The notes under the pieces are model-generated. The model saw nothing but the letters and a program-made list of their open reading frames with translations, ran no database searches and had not been told where the DNA came from. The position numbers and the translations under genes are program-made. A DNA stretch of 64,000 nt from Rhodosporidiobolus odoratus (lineage: Eukaryota; Basidiomycota; Microbotryomycetes; Sporidiobolales; Sporidiobolaceae): positions 248,001 through 312,000 of the forward strand of contig JAOANU010000006.1 in assembly GCA_034387635.1 (NCBI GenBank). The letters run 5' to 3'. Below are positions 43,832 to 56,626 of this stretch, piece by piece; within the stretch, counting starts at the first letter, position 1; each line of letters starts with the position of its first letter.

Positions 43832-43982
43832 AGTGGTCTCTCGCGAGCCAGTAGGAAGGACAACAGAGAAGAGTAAGACACTCCCCTCCTTACTCCTCTT
43901 TCAATCTCGGTGTCACCGAGGGTCGCGCTCCTTTGGCCACCTCTGTCCTGCTCAGCTAGCTCACACAGCTCCAGACACAAGA

Positions 43983-45669
43983 ATGCTGTCAGGTCTTCCG
44001 TCGTTTCACACGGAATCACCTCCGCGATCGAGACTCCCCCACAACCCTTTTCTTCCTCTCTCCCGGCGTTTGTCAACCCTTTTCACCACCAAACGGCGGC
44101 AGTTGCCAGCACGCGAGTACTTCGAGAATCCAGTGCGTAGCGTCCGCTCACAGCCCTCACTGAGCGCACCGTCATGCTGACATTCAAGGCAGACTACCGT
44201 GGAGGATGTTGCCTATGGCCATTCATCGGCGTTGACGATCCTTACTCAAAAGCTCGAGAAGTGTAACACCTCCCATGCTGGCTCTCCAAGCGAGAACAAG
44301 ACCTCAGGCATCGACTTTGTACGAGATCTGAACCGAACGGCAAAGGCATGGTCTACGTTCTTTCAACGGCGCTTTTTCGAGGCGTATTTGGGGGCACTGA
44401 AGAAGGTGCCCAGTGTGGTAACCTGTCCACAACAAAGCAGATTTCTTGAACAAGAGGGAGATGTCGGGTGCGTTTACCAAGTCTCGTTCCATTGAGCCAC
44501 CCATTAACTGTTCTGATCCAGCGATGTCGTCCTGACCAATATACTGGCTCCCGTTGTCAACATCCTCAAAAAGCTCATTGCCCCTGGGATGGCTGATCAT
44601 CTCAACATCTACGTGCAGCACCAAGCCTCCAAAACGCTGCACCGTCAGCGCGAGAACGAGCACGGTCAAGAAGTGCAAGAAAGCATTGGTGCGGCAGCAC
44701 GTCCGTTTGTGCGTTACCATACACTGACAGGGCCGGTCGTTTATTAGTGATACATCTCGATCACGCGATTGTACTCGTCAACAGCCGGTGGGAATCTGAG
44801 AATAGGAAGAACAAGCATGATCGGCTTTACTTGGTAATCATTGAGGAGAAGGTGCGCTCTCTGAACGCCAGAAAGCCGTTCCTTACCATTGATCCTACTG
44901 CAGCGTGCTGGATACGTAAAGTCAGCCCATTGGGAGGAGCCGCAGTGGATCCAGTCGGATAATGCGGAAAAACATCTTAACCAGGTCCTGCTGTAAGCTT
45001 TCTAAGAGCATTTTAAGGGGCTTTACAAAGCTTGACATCAACTTCCGCAGGTATGCCTGGAAATTCGACTGTCCTTATGTCCTTCTTACCGACTACATCT
45101 CCGGTGTTGCCTTGCACGTTCTCCCTCAATATGACCCTGAACACCCTGGACGCCCTGACTTCGACGTAGCTTCCAACCCTTACCCGACTTTGAAGGAGCC
45201 CCAACAATGGGTGCAAACGCCAAATCCCATGAACGGTGGTCTACGACACGGGCTTTGCCTCCTGGCGGTTCATGCCATGCACGAGCTGCGGGCTCTCAAC
45301 TACGATGTACGTTAGCCAGTTGGCATTGCATCTGTCTTTCACCTCCTCCTACTGACTATTCTGTGCAGCTGTTCCCCACCTTGGAAGTGCAGAGGGACGA
45401 GAAGAACCAAGTTATCCGCACCGTATGCCACAGTTGCCGGCTTTTCTTACAGCTAATCACTGAACTACTGTTCCCGACAGCCAAAGCTCACCGAGCTTCT
45501 GAGAGCGCACACGCGAAGGGCTGCAAGTCTAGCTGTCCTCTGCGGAACTCCGGCTGTGTTGTCTTCCAGAGCTGACCTTTTATCCTAATCCTATCTGTTT
45601 GCGCAGGAAGAAGTGGAGGACCCTGTTGTCGAGCACCCGTACGGGACGCGCTCGAGACCAAGACTGTGA
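43983..45669 (+). CDS. PD-(D/E)XK nuclease-like protein, right copy
   Basis: Exons 43983-44132, 44193-44467, 44522-44664, 44748-44851, 44904-44992, 45051-45306, 45369-45422, 45481-45555 and 45607-45669 total 1209 nt, 402 residues. The restriction-fold-like core is VIHLDHAIVLVNSRWESENR, KHDRLYLVIIEEKRAGYVKS, AEKHLNQVLLYAWKFDCPYV and LLTDYISGVALHVLP. The Glu-Glu-Lys strand is formed only after removing the fourth intron, which supports the model. N-terminal to it lies a helical region (VRDLNRTAKAWSTFFQRRFF; LTNILAPVVNILKKLIAPGM). C-terminal is GGLRHGLCLLAVHAMHELRA. There is no signal peptide. Families mixing nuclease-like and kinase-like domains occur among fungal Crinkler-type effectors; a link is inference only. 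Confidence 0.6.
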
Positions 45670-45951
45670 GGGCTGTTACAATGAGAACGCCTGGTCCGTA
45701 AGAGGTCGTCATGTATTCCTTTTCCACTAATGAGAAGGTCAAGTTGACAGGCCAAGACGGACCCACGCTTGTGCTGGTGTTTATGCCGTACTTGCTCAAA
45801 TTCTTTTCGTGAATAGTGCTACGGCTATTTACCGCGTCAGAGTTGCAAGCATACATGACACCGTCTGCCTGCAGCGGGCGAGAAGGAATGTTGACATTGC
45901 AAGACCTGCTCGGCATTACCCGCACAAACGCCGTCCCCTTCTCCCGCTAGC

Positions 45952-47042
45952 TCAGTGCTCCATCATCTGCTTCAACCCTCTGACCTGCCAGGCAGTCCTC
46001 GTACTTCCCTCGTGCAACTTCCGCAAAAGCCGCTTGGCTTCGAGGTCTCCCGGAGCAGCTGAGATGGCATCCGCCTTCCTCCCCAACTGATCGATGACCT
46101 CAAGCGTAAGCGCTGCTGGTCCGGGGGGTGGGTCGACCCAAACAAAGAGGGCGAACAGCGCGGTGGTCTTGCGGAGATAGTCGTTCTGGGTGGTAAAGAT
46201 GTTGTCGTCCCAAGAGGGGTAGCCGCGGTGACCGGGATCGTCACGGTGAGCGACGACGTACAGACCCATATGACGCCAGACTGAATCGCGCCGGAACGCG
46301 AAGGAACCTTGTGCGTGGCGGTGCGAGAATGGGCGGCGGTCGGCTATGTGAAGGGAAAGATGGTGGCGGACATAGGAGAGGAGAATGTAGCGACGGGGGG
46401 CTTGAATGGGGTAATCGTTGGCGGATAGTGTGAGGCTGTCGAGTAATGGCTATGGAGGCTTGGGTTAACGCACAGAGCAGATCAACGGAAAGGCAAGAGG
46501 GCAAATTAGGATACGCACTTCAAGTTCCCCATCCCACGAGCCGATCTTCTCCAAGTGAGCGGTCAAAAAGACGCGTCTTTGACATGGTCCGAAAAGCGGA
46601 AGGGCGTCTCCTTGGTCATTCGGATCTGTGCTTGTCGTCATCGCTGAGGAGCGGACGAAGACGCGGTCGAGGGGCCGTCCGCATTGCGCCTTGTGGTAGA
46701 TCCAGCCCTGCGAGAAGCCTACCGAGTCAGCCGTTGTGCATCAGCGGAAGGGCTGCTAGACCGGAGAAAGCCCCCAGAAGCATGAGGGGGATGTTGCGAG
46801 AAAGAGGTGGAAAAAGGAACGACGAACCAGCGTCACGTGTTCCGAGCTGCACCAGCCGGCGGCACGACAGCCACTGCACCGTTGTGTCGTTTTCACACCA
46901 TATGACGTGCACTCGACTGTAGACCTTTGCCTAGCTGAGCGAGTCGAAATCAAGACGATTTCTGAGAGTATCCGTTGTTGTACGCCCGGTCAGGCGACTC
47001 TGTTGGTGCCGGTGGAGCGGCAGTACGCCGTGTCTGCTTCAT
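45952..47042 (-). CDS. MYND-type zinc-finger protein, right copy
   Basis: Mirror of the gene at 4709-5802 with the same four-exon model. The finger (RCSGCRAAGWCSSEH, then IYHKAQC) is kept, including Tyr at the second ligand position. The internal ATG used as a possible start on the left (Met at 4843) is ACG here, so this copy must start further upstream (ATG 47042 with a 5' intron) or be silent. The C-terminal domain has one codon less (VIDQLGRKAD for VIDKALGRKAD) and a few substitutions (Trp for Gly, Lys for Met) but remains open to its stop at 45952. Convergent with the nuclease-like gene and divergent from FYV7-like. Confidence 0.5.
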
Positions 47043-47258
47043 GCTCCGACCCCTCATAATTCGCTGCGCAAACATGTTCATGAGAGTGAACCGAGAAGGG
47101 CGACATTGCTCGCGTCGAGAGCGGACGGCGGCGGCTACGAGTGCACATCAGTTCTAGCGGTGAATTGTGACGGCGGGGTGTATGACCCTCATGTAGCGAA
47201 GCGAGACTAGCAGTCGAAATCCATCTCTCGCTTCTCCCTCTCCCCGCTACAAACGAGT

Positions 47259-48108
47259 ATGGCCAAGCAACAGCACCAGAAGGGCGACAGAGCTCAGCAG
47301 GGTGGTAAGAAGAAGTCGTTCAACCTCCCACCAACTGCCAAAGGTGCTTACGCGGGTCACAGTCAGTCTCTCCTCCTCCTTCTCATCGCCTTGAATTCAA
47401 GCTGATTCTCCACCCGCGTCAGCCAAGCGGATCAAGCGCACCCTCATCCACAAAGCAAAGCTCAAGAAGGAACACGCCAAGGCTCTCAAGGAAGCTGGTT
47501 ACGATGCACCTCAGGGAGCTGGCGGGGCAAGTGGGCGGCGAAAGAGGGATGACAGCGACGACGAGGAAGACGCAGGAGAAGAAGGACCCGTCGTCGATGA
47601 AGCCGAGCAGGAGGCGGAGCGCGAGCGGTTGAGGCGGCGACTGTACGGCGACGACGACGCTTCCTCGGAAAATGATCAGAGCGAAGACGACGAAGATGAA
47701 GACAGCGGACGAGGTCGCGCGTCTCGATTCTCTGCCCCCACTTCACGCCAACGCGGTGGACACGACTCTGCGTCCCCTTCGCCATCACCCTCACCATCTC
47801 CCGAACCCGAATTACCGCCCTCTGCCCGCTCACGCCAACCTCTTCCCTCGCAATCTTCTTCTTTCCCCTCTTCCCGGCCGAGGCAACGGCAAAAGCCTGC
47901 CGCACCGTCTGTACCTATACCTAAACTTGCTCCGCCGCCGCCGAAACAGCAGAAGAAGCCCCGACTAAGCGAGAAGGAGGTCGAGCGATTGCGAGAACGG
48001 AAACAGCGGGAAAAGCGGGAAGGCGGACAACGGACGGCACGTGGACAACCGAAGCTGGGGAACAAGATTGAGGCCATGCTAGGGAGGATCAAGCGCGTGA
48101 TGGAGTAG
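47259..48108 (+). CDS. FYV7: FYV7/TAP26-like rRNA-processing protein, right copy
   Basis: Exons 47259-47361 and 47423-48108 give 262 residues, the same intron position and length as the left copy. The N-terminal basic motif and C-terminal RGQPKLGNKIEAMLGRIKR are identical. Differences cluster in the disordered middle: FSAPTSRQRGGHDS here against FSASTSRQHDGDDS on the left, Glu for Lys before LPPS, Lys for Gln before LAPP and Val for Leu in SEKE(L/V)E. Both are intact, so which one provides function cannot be told. Its 3' flank carries its own small duplications. Confidence 0.8.
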
Positions 48109-48424
48109 CCAATCTGGCAACTGTGTGTGATCTCGCTTCTTTGCAGCTCGTAGGCTGATCGCGCTTCAGGAAATCGCTTTTCCTCGCAGAGTCTGCAGGC
48201 AATGCGCTGCCTGTCATCTGCCTGTGCAACATACGGCAACCATACGGCAACCATTCGCTTGCTGCGCTGCTGACTAAGCGACAAGTCAATATCTCGTCGA
48301 TACCGCGTTCTCAGAGTCACCGCCCGTTACACCGCCAAACTCGTCATCAACCGACTCACGCTCACAGCTTACTCACCGAGGCCAGACTGGCAGTGGGCTT
48401 GATCAGGCTAGCGAGGCTCAAATC

Positions 48425-48550
48425 ATGAATACACCGTCACTCTACTCGTACCGTCGCCTTTACCGCTACCCTCACCAGCCTAAGCCGCTCTTCGCCGGCT
48501 TCCTCCAGTCCTCACAGGAGATCTCCTCGGACATCTTCCTCTACTCCTGA
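48425..48550 (+). pseudogene. Truncated 5' piece of the pseudogene at 2855-3301
   Basis: ATG 48425 opens 41 codons (MNTPSLYSYRRLYRYPHQPK on). The first 30 match the left arm with conservative changes; after SSQ the match stops, showing the outer breakpoint of the right arm. It was probably the 5' part of a larger gene whose remainder was not duplicated. Confidence 0.55.
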
Positions 48551-49042
48551 ACCCAGCTGGTGAAACGTCCAGCGTCGACGAACGGTTCCGTGGAGTCTTC
48601 TTCCGAGAAGCAGACGAGATCCATTTTTTGTTCCTTTCTTCTCTCTCACTTGTCAGGTTCCCGGATGCTCTCGACGTTCATCGACCCACCTCTTCTACGC
48701 CGCCTCGTCCAGCTCTCCCCTATCTGGCACCAAGCTTATGGGCACAACTCGGCGAAACAGCTTCTAGCATGTCGAAGACCAACATTTGCAGCCATCTCAG
48801 GACGAAGCGCCGACCCGCTGTCGTCTCGGCAAGACGCTTTCCCAGACGGTGCTTGTATGAAGCCTGACGCCAGTGGGCCGCGGTAGCTCCTGAAGCTGTC
48901 CTCGCTCTAGAGTTCGGTCCAGATTGTTTTCCCTCACGATATCTCGCCGGCGACAAAGCGTGAGAGGAAAAGAGTAAAAATGAACAACAAGTTACGCGAA
49001 AAAGGTAAACTGGACCCGAAGCACCTACCGGCATGCAAGCAC
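48551..49042. other. Intergenic, no gene recognised
   Basis: Between the repeat edge and the RPC1 stop. One plus-strand frame (48560-48886; SRMLSTFIDPPLLRRLVQLS) is open for about 100 codons but has no domain, and a second overlapping frame is as good. Nothing can be called. Confidence 0.4.
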
Positions 49043-52000
49043 TCATCGCGCCTTCCCCTTCCCCTTGCCCTTCTTCTCCCTCTCCGGTCTTTCGAACAGA
49101 GTCTGGTACACCGGCGGCAACTTGGGCTTGTCAGCCACAAGCGCCGGCATGGCCGTACCGACGTTGTTGGCAGGCGAACCGAGGATGATACATTCGGAGA
49201 CACCTTGAATGGGGTCGCGACGAGAGTTGAACGAGGCGTTGAAGAGGTGATCGGTCGTTTTCTCGAAGGAGGCAAGCATGAGGACTGAGTCTTTCATCTT
49301 GGTGACACCGAAACGGGTGATACCGAGGACTTCGCCCTGCAGAGTGCAAGCGTCCCGAGTCAGCACAGGCGGATCAGGAGTGGAGGGAGAAATCGCACCT
49401 TGAAACACATGACGTCTCCGAGAAGCATAAGGTGACGAGGGTCGACACCGAGACCGTGAGAGTCCATGGTGTAATGAATCTGCCCAATAATAGTCTGACG
49501 AGCGGCTTCGATACCGAGGATCTTCTCAACTTCCATAACGTGATTAGAAGTCGTCTTGTGGCCGATAACACCTGCAGAAAGGGGGCGTCAGCACAAGTAC
49601 AACCGATGGGATGCGAGAAAGCCGCACCATCGGTGGTCATGACCTCCCGCAGGCCTTCACCCTCAACGAGAAGATCCTTCAAGCCGTCCGCATCTTGCTG
49701 AATGACCGCACGCTGCAAGCCCGGTACGCCCTGCGGATCCAAAGCTAGTCAGTACAGCAAGCGCTGCGAACCGTGACGGCCGGGGCGAAGACGTACCTTA
49801 ACGCAGATACCGGGAAGAACGCGACGGAGCCACATCATGCGGCGGTAAGCGGGCATCTTGTCCTCGGCATTGTGGTGCGCGACGACGTGGATCTCGTTTG
49901 TCTTCTTCTTGACGGTGATGTCCTGCGAGCGTAAAAATTGGAATCAGCATCGGACATCAAGGGCGATATCGATAGCGGGGGAGAAGCTTACACCGGCCTT
50001 GATCTTGAGCCTGGGAGCTGCTGAGATGGAGGCGGCGATACTCTCGAGCGTAATCTCAAGCTGCGGATGCAAGATTCGTCCATCAGGATCAGCGGCACGA
50101 GCGAGTGTAGTACGAAACCTGGCAACGCACCTTGAGCTTGTCGATGGCGGGCATGTCGACGTGCACCGAGACATACATTTGACCCTGACTGTAGACGCCG
50201 GCGATAACGGAAGCGATCTACAGGATGAAAAGCCATCAGAGCACGGCAACCAGGACGAAGGGAACCGGGAACGTACATCACCAAGGAAAGTCTTCTCCAC
50301 TCGACCCTTGACAATACGCGCCGCCTGCTCCGACCTGTTTTGCACAAGTTTGGCGGTGATGATGGGCGTCGAGATGGTTTTGGCAGCGTTGATGATCTCT
50401 TTGATACGCGGTACACCGAGCGTGACGTTCATGGAGGCGACACCGGCGAAATGGAAAGTCTTAAGCGTCATCTGCGTACCCGGCTCACCGATCGATTGAG
50501 CACCGATAGCACCGACGGCAGTACCTATGAGAATGCCAAAGTTCAGCACGGGCAGACAATGGGGGAGGGGAAGGTGGCGTACCCGGTTCAATCTTCGCCT
50601 TGACATACTTGGTCCAGCAGAGCTGCAGGAACTCCTCGACTTGCGTAACGGTGACCTTGGTCTTGTTGTTGACGACGGCTTGTTGAGCGACTGTGAACGG
50701 AGGCACTTAGCACAACCTGCAGATGTTGAGCGAAGGATCGACGCACGGGAGGCCTTGCCAAACTTGTTTTCGCCCTTCTTGAGCGGCTTGAGCGCCGGTG
50801 GCATCCCGTACTCCTCGCGATAGCCAGCAGCCTTCTCGGCAATCTCCTTGCTGACGAACTCGCGAACATCGGCGAGGAACTCCTTCGAGCAAGAATTGGT
50901 GAAGTAGGGTGTGGAAAGCTTGTCGTGGACGAGTTGGTTGATCTCGTATGGCAACAGACCCTCTTCGGTGACATTCAGGCGGAGTGCCTGTGAGTGCTCG
51001 GCAGTCAGTATGTGACCCGGCCGGGAAACTGGCGGAGGAAGGGCGCACCCTAGCGTGATTCCAAGTTCGCTCGAAGACAACGGGCTTTCCATCGCCTTCA
51101 AGGTTGGCGGGGTCGAGACCATCGTCTCCGTAGACGAATTGCACGACGCCTCCGGTAGCGTTACGGACAGAACGGTCGTAGCGTGAGGAAAGATCCTCGA
51201 GGGCCTGCAGCACGGAGAGCGACATCAGCCGGGTCCTCGAAGGTGATTCGGAGACTCGAAGAGAGGCTAGGAAAAGGAAGCGAAACTCACCTTCATGAGA
51301 CGACGGGCCATGTAACCCGTCTCAGCCGTTTTGACCGCGGTATCGACCAAACCTTCACGACCCGAGATAGCGTGAAAGAGGAACTCGGTGGCGCGAAGAC
51401 CTGAGTAGAAAGAGTTGGAGACGAAACCCTTGGCGAGGGGGTCGACAGCGCCTTTGGGGAAGTGAGGGAGGGAACGGTCGTGGAAACCGTTCGGGACACG
51501 GTTACCGGCAATAATCTGTTGACCGACACAAGCGACCATCTGCGAGACGTTGATCTTCGAACCTGCGGGAGAAGGGAGGGTGAGCACGAATGGCGCACAG
51601 CAGTAAGGGCGACGCGGCAGAACGTACCCTTGGAACCACAGGTAGCCATGATCAGCGGCGCGTTGTTCCGACTGAGCTCCGTCATACAAATCTCTCCTAC
51701 TTGATCACGAACACGCGACAAGTCACCGGAAATCTTACTCTCGAGCGTCTGCTCGAGGTTGGAACCGGGCTCGCACTCGAGTTTGCCCTTTGCCGCCCTC
51801 TCAATGTAGTCGTCGGCTTGCGCATAGGCTTTGTCGACGAGATCGCTCTTCTCTGCCTTGAGCTTTTCTCCCGGCGTGACGTCGCTGATACCGATCGAGA
51901 AACCCTTGTTGGCTGAAGGGAGGAAAGCGCGAGGTCAGTCCGGAAAGAAGAGGGCGACGGACATCGTCCTGAATGGCGACGAAGCTTGGTAAGGGGATAC

Positions 52001-54676
52001 TGGCGAGGCGTTCTAGCTTACCGAGCCACCTCGCGCACAACTTGGCCATCCGGTTCATACACTTGGCCGCCTCATCCTCCCCAAAGTCCCTCTGAATAAC
52101 GGCGTACACACTCTTCTTGTTACCATCTCCAACCGTAGCCTTGTCAAAGACCCCGCAAATGATCTCCGAGTTCTGAACGACGAGGTACCCATCGTTGACG
52201 GACATGAAGGGAGGGTGGGCGATGCCGTTGGGGTCGTCCTTCGGGTCGCCGTGATCCATCGAAGGTTTCAGCATTGTCTTGTTCTTGCATTCGAGGTTGA
52301 CGTTGACGTTGCTCTTCTTGTTCGGTCGCATGAGGATGTTGAAAACCTGCTTGCCGGTCCACAGGCGTTCGGGTTTAAGGATAGTAGGCGGAGGGATATC
52401 GATCTCGAGTTCAGCATCTTGCAGGTAAGTGCACATCTGCGTAAACTCTTGACGGTTGAAGAAGGTGTCGCGGCGGGTAATGAGGTAGCAACCGGTGATG
52501 AAATCCTGCGTGGCGGCGATAATGGGTTCACCGTTACGAGGCGTGACGAGGTTGCGCTTGATGTTCATGAGCTGGAAGGCTTCCATACGGGCTTCCTCGG
52601 TTTGAGGAACGTCTGCGAGCGGGAGACCGTCAGTCCATGGCTAGGTTGGATGGGGAAACCAAAGGCACTGACGCAGGTTCATCTCGTCGCCGTCGAAATC
52701 GGCGTTGTAAGGCGTGCACACACATTCGTTGAGACGGAATGTTCGCCATGGTCGAACCTTGACGCGATGAGAGAGAATGGAAAGTCGATGGAGAGAAGGT
52801 TGTCGGTTGAAGAGGACGATGCTACAGGACCAAGTAACGGGATCAGCGCCACGTGCTTCGTCGTCGAGGAGAAGGAGGAACGCACTCGTCATCCCGCAAA
52901 TGCCGCTCGACGACGTCTCCTACCCTCAGCTTCTCCGCCATGAACTCCCTGTCACCGAACTTCAAGAACTTCTTGAGTCCCGTATCTCCTCCCTGATTAA
53001 TGAAGTTGGCGCCCGGGTGGACTTCAGTACCGTTTCGGACGGCTTGACGTAGCCGCTCAATGTTGTGCGCAGTCACTCGTTCGGGGTAAGTCAGGATCTT
53101 GGCGACTCGTTCCGGAACAGCGACCTGCGGGGTGGGAAGGGTCAGTCCCGCCGGAAGCGATGGGGGCAGACGAGACTAGGCGTACCTGGTCAATCATCAA
53201 GTTCGGATCCGGGGAGATGACGGTACGACCGGAGAAATCGACACGCTTGCCGGAAAGGTTACCACGGAACCGACCTTGCTTTCCCTTGAGCCGCTGGCAC
53301 AGACCTCGCATCGGTTTTTGGCCCTACAAAAGAGACGCAATAAGCTCAAGCGCGAACAGAGCACAGAGACGAGGTACGCACGACAACTGTGGGAATACCG
53401 GGTAGTTCGGAGTTGACGTAGGTCGCAACGGCCAGTTGCAAGAATTCCCATTGTTCCTGTTAGGGGAGCAAAAGTCAGTGCTACTGTCGCAGCCAAGCCT
53501 TCAGACTCAAGGCAATGTCGAGGGTCCATGGCAGAGTATGGGAAGGCTGAATCGGCACGCACCATGAGGTTCTGGGTTGTCACGCCCTTGGCCAAACCCG
53601 TCTTGATAACCGCGTTCATGAAGACGATCTCGGTGAGCTTGACGGTGAGGTCGTCTTCGTTGCTGTGTGGGTACCGCAAAGCATCAGCCTTTTCGTCTTC
53701 TAAGGAAGGGAGGGCGGTAGGGTTGCGTACGTTGCTGCCTCTTGTGATACACTAGGCCTGATACATACCGGGGGTACCGAAATGTACTGCCACACGAACT
53801 CCTCTGGCCTTCCCGCCGTAGGATCTAACCCGAGCAATTCACAATCCGCACTGGTGACCTTCCTAAACAGCGTCAGGACCTTCAACGGATTGAGGTCGTC
53901 GATCGCCTTGTCGACATGCGCCTCAATCTGCTTGTCCTCCCTGATCGCTTCCTCGAAACTCGCCTTCCATGCCTGGTAGTTTCCCTTTCCCTCGGCACCG
54001 TCCCTTCCTCCCGCGTCCTTCTTCAAATTCCTTCCCCTCCACTTCTCGTGTCCAATCCTCATCGCTCCAATCTTCTTGACAACACCATTAATGGCGCCGC
54101 AGTAGTGACAGGTGGTGCATTTTCGGCAGAGGGCGGAGAGCTGTTTCGAGATGGCGGCAATGGTGAGGGTGTCGAGGTTAGGGCGGCGGAAGAGGGCGAG
54201 GAAGCGGCGATGTTGGGCAGGGTCGAGGAGGATGCGAGAGCAGGTCTGTGAAAGAATATGCGGGGTTAGCGAGACCATTCGGGAACCGCAGAGAGGAGGT
54301 TAAGACGCACTTTGCAGATGCACTGCAAGATTCCCAACACATGCTTGAAGTACCCGATGTGGAACACCGGCAGCACAAGCTTGATATACGCATAGTGTCC
54401 CACACAGTCCGCCAGAGGTAGCGCGCACGTGTCGCATTTGCCGCTCTTATCGCTCGTTCCGAGTCGCTTGTCGAGGACACCGTGGTCGACGGGGCGGCGG
54501 TCTCCTGGAGTATAGAGGTCACGCTGGTTGGCTTCGAACTCTGAGATGGCGACTGCTTCACGAGAAGAAAGGATGGAGAATTGGATGTGTTTGCTGTGGA
54601 AATATGACAAAGTGGAGGGGAGGAAATAGGTCAATATCGCTCGCATGGATCTGCCGCTTGACAGCCGCACTGTCAT
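49043..54676 (-). CDS. RPC1: RNA polymerase III largest subunit (RPC1/Rpo31)
   Basis: A multi-exon gene from ATG 54676; removing the first intron joins MTVRL to [20 protein letters not shown]. The N-terminal clamp has [20 protein letters not shown] and [17 protein letters not shown] (zinc site), followed by a conserved [20 protein letters not shown] stretch and [10 protein letters not shown]. The catalytic site is [11 protein letters not shown] at about 52690, with three Asp binding magnesium. Later come [56 protein letters not shown] and the C-terminal [20 protein letters not shown], ending in KGKGKGKAR. These are Pol III-specific (no CTD heptads; Cys and Gly patterns differ from RPB1). It transcribes tRNA and 5S genes in the nucleus. 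Confidence 0.9.
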
Positions 54677-55104
54677 TACTGCCTGAGGACTTTCTACGCC
54701 TAGTCCGGTGCACTGGTCGCCTGTCTCGCCTTGCTGTCACCGTCTCCTCAATGCCCTCCGCTCGCGCCTCATCTCGATGCGCCGCCGGGCCCGACGCGGC
54801 TCTGACCGCGCTGGAAGAGCTATTTAGTGAGGATGGGGACGTACATGCGTTTTGGCGCGGCGTCAGAGACGAGAACCTTCATCACTCAGTTCACTTGAGC
54901 TTAAAGCGAGCCTGTTCCACCGTCTAAAAGCGCCGTTGAACCTTGTAGGCGGTCGAAAGAGCGCTTGTGGAGCTTTGTGGGGGTTGGGAAGCAGGCAAAG
55001 CGAGAGCGAGGACGAGGTAAGAGGTGAAACCGGTCACCCACTTCTAATTCACTTGTTACACCTTCTTCAAAGTCATCAGGATCACTCGGAGCACGCTTCA
55101 TACG
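54677..55104. promoter_or_regulatory. Divergent promoter region between RPC1 and an F-box gene
   Basis: 428 bp between opposite starts. It contains frames too short to call; no factor site was recognised. Confidence 0.4.
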
Positions 55105-56626
55105 ATGGAGAACGACCAGGAATCTGTACGCAAACCTCCTCTTGCTGTCCCCTCGCTGCCCATTGATCTCCTCTGCTTCGCCGCAGCCTGTGTTTCCCTT
55201 CACTCGCCTTCCCTCTCTCCCGAACGAACTGCTCGCCGAGGTCTTTGGATACGTCGATTCGCACGAGCTCACAACAACCCCCATCTGTCGAGGACTTCTC
55301 ACCATTACTCAGCGTTGCCTCTGGAGGTCTCTTCGAATCCCTGGTGCCTTCGACTTCGAAGGTCTGAACAAGCGTGTCTGGGCGAAAAGCAGTTACCTCA
55401 AGGAAGTCAGGGCGATTCAAGTCGGCGTTCAGCGACTCGAGTCGAGTCATTCGGAAGCGGACCCCTTTGGCGCCGCTTCCGTTGTAGTCGACTTCCTCGA
55501 TTTGCTGGGGCAGTCACCTAAGCTCGAAGAGCTCGTCCTACTCGGTTGCATGCGCTTGATCGACGTCGTATTGGACTCGTCCACGGCGCTGGTTCGCTTC
55601 CTGGCCCGCATCCGCCGCCTACGTCTCGGTGGACACTTTTCCTTCGATCCCTACCATCCCTCTTTCCTCCTTGAAGCGAACCGCTTCCCGCAGCTCTACG
55701 AGTTCACCTGTACAAACTGGGATTACAACGTGGCGTTCCATTCCTCGCATCCTGCTCCCCCGATTCCTCGGCCATCGAGCCTCGTAAGCCTCAGCCTCGA
55801 TGGCGATTTGGGCGATGGCTTTTCAGCTGTCTTGCTGCTCAAGCACTGTCCAAACCTTCGAACCCTACATATACGGCACCGCGGGTCCACTGCCTGCACG
55901 CAGGACCTAGTTCGCGCTCTTCCGCAGCCGGCCAGAATTATCGACCTCGTACTGAGTGTCGCTGGCCCCTTTCCCTACCGCGACTCCGTCAACCTCGTAC
56001 CTCTCTTCACGTCCGTTACGAGGCTCTCCCTCGGCGGAGGCATAGTCCCGTTCGAGTCCGAGTTTTACGACTCCCTCCGCGCCCTCCCTCTTCAATACTT
56101 GATTTTCATCAGTGGAGCCTATCCTAACCTCGCAAGCCTTGCTGCCCTTCTGCTCCCTCCTTCTCCTCACCCTACGCTCCTGAAGTTGACCCTCGACTAT
56201 GCCACCGGTGTGCGAGGTCCTTCGGTCATCAAGCCCGACGGTACTTTGATTTTCGAGACCTCGTTTGGTATTGAGCTCCATCCTGGCTGGAGAATCCCCT
56301 ACCTCGGTTGGAATCCAGAGAAACTCGGCCCGGTCACCAATCGGGAGACGTGCGACTTCCTCATCTCGGTTAGGGAAAGCCCCGTCGAGGTTGATGGCAG
56401 CATCTTTGAAGCGCTCGAGGTATATGCCGATTACGAAGAAGAAGTGGCAATCATGCAGAGATGTCGGGTGGCGCTGCAGCAAGGGAGGGTTATGAGATCG
56501 CTTGAACAGCTCGAGGCGTTTGAGGAGGAAGAGGCGAACAAGGCGAAGGAGGCTGCCGAGGGTGAAAGTGGTGAGGACGTTGAGGATGAAGACCAGGACG
56601 ACGGTGAGGATGAAGATGAGGAGTAG
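55105..56626 (+). CDS. F-box-like, leucine-rich protein
   Basis: A 21-nt first exon (55105-55125, MENDQES) is followed by a 61-nt intron and exon 55187-56626, giving 486 residues. The F-box region is TRLPSLPNELLAEVFGYVDS with CLWRSLRIPG. Irregular Leu-rich segments follow (VVDFLDLLGQSPKLEELVLL; LVSLSLDGDLGDGFSAVLLL; HCPNLRTLHIRH) and an acidic tail of nearly only Glu/Asp/Ala (GESGEDVEDEDQDDGEDEDE). This is the usual basidiomycete F-box/LRR layout; such proteins may recruit substrates to SCF ligases. The tiny first exon is inferred because the long frame has no in-frame ATG before the F-box, and phases agree. Confidence 0.7.

Larger units (their letters stand above)
43095..48515 (-). repeat. 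Right arm of about 5.4-kb inverted repeat
   Basis: Inverse copy of 3205-8660. The inner edge lies at the last intron of the kinase-like gene and the outer edge inside the truncated frame 48425-48550, where the left arm continues into a longer pseudogene. Four genes per arm keep open frames on both sides. The arms flank about 34 kb of unrelated genes. Confidence 0.9.

Noticed and set aside
48560..48886. Possible small gene beside RPC1
   Set aside because: No domain, no conserved motif and an equally long overlapping frame; not enough to call.
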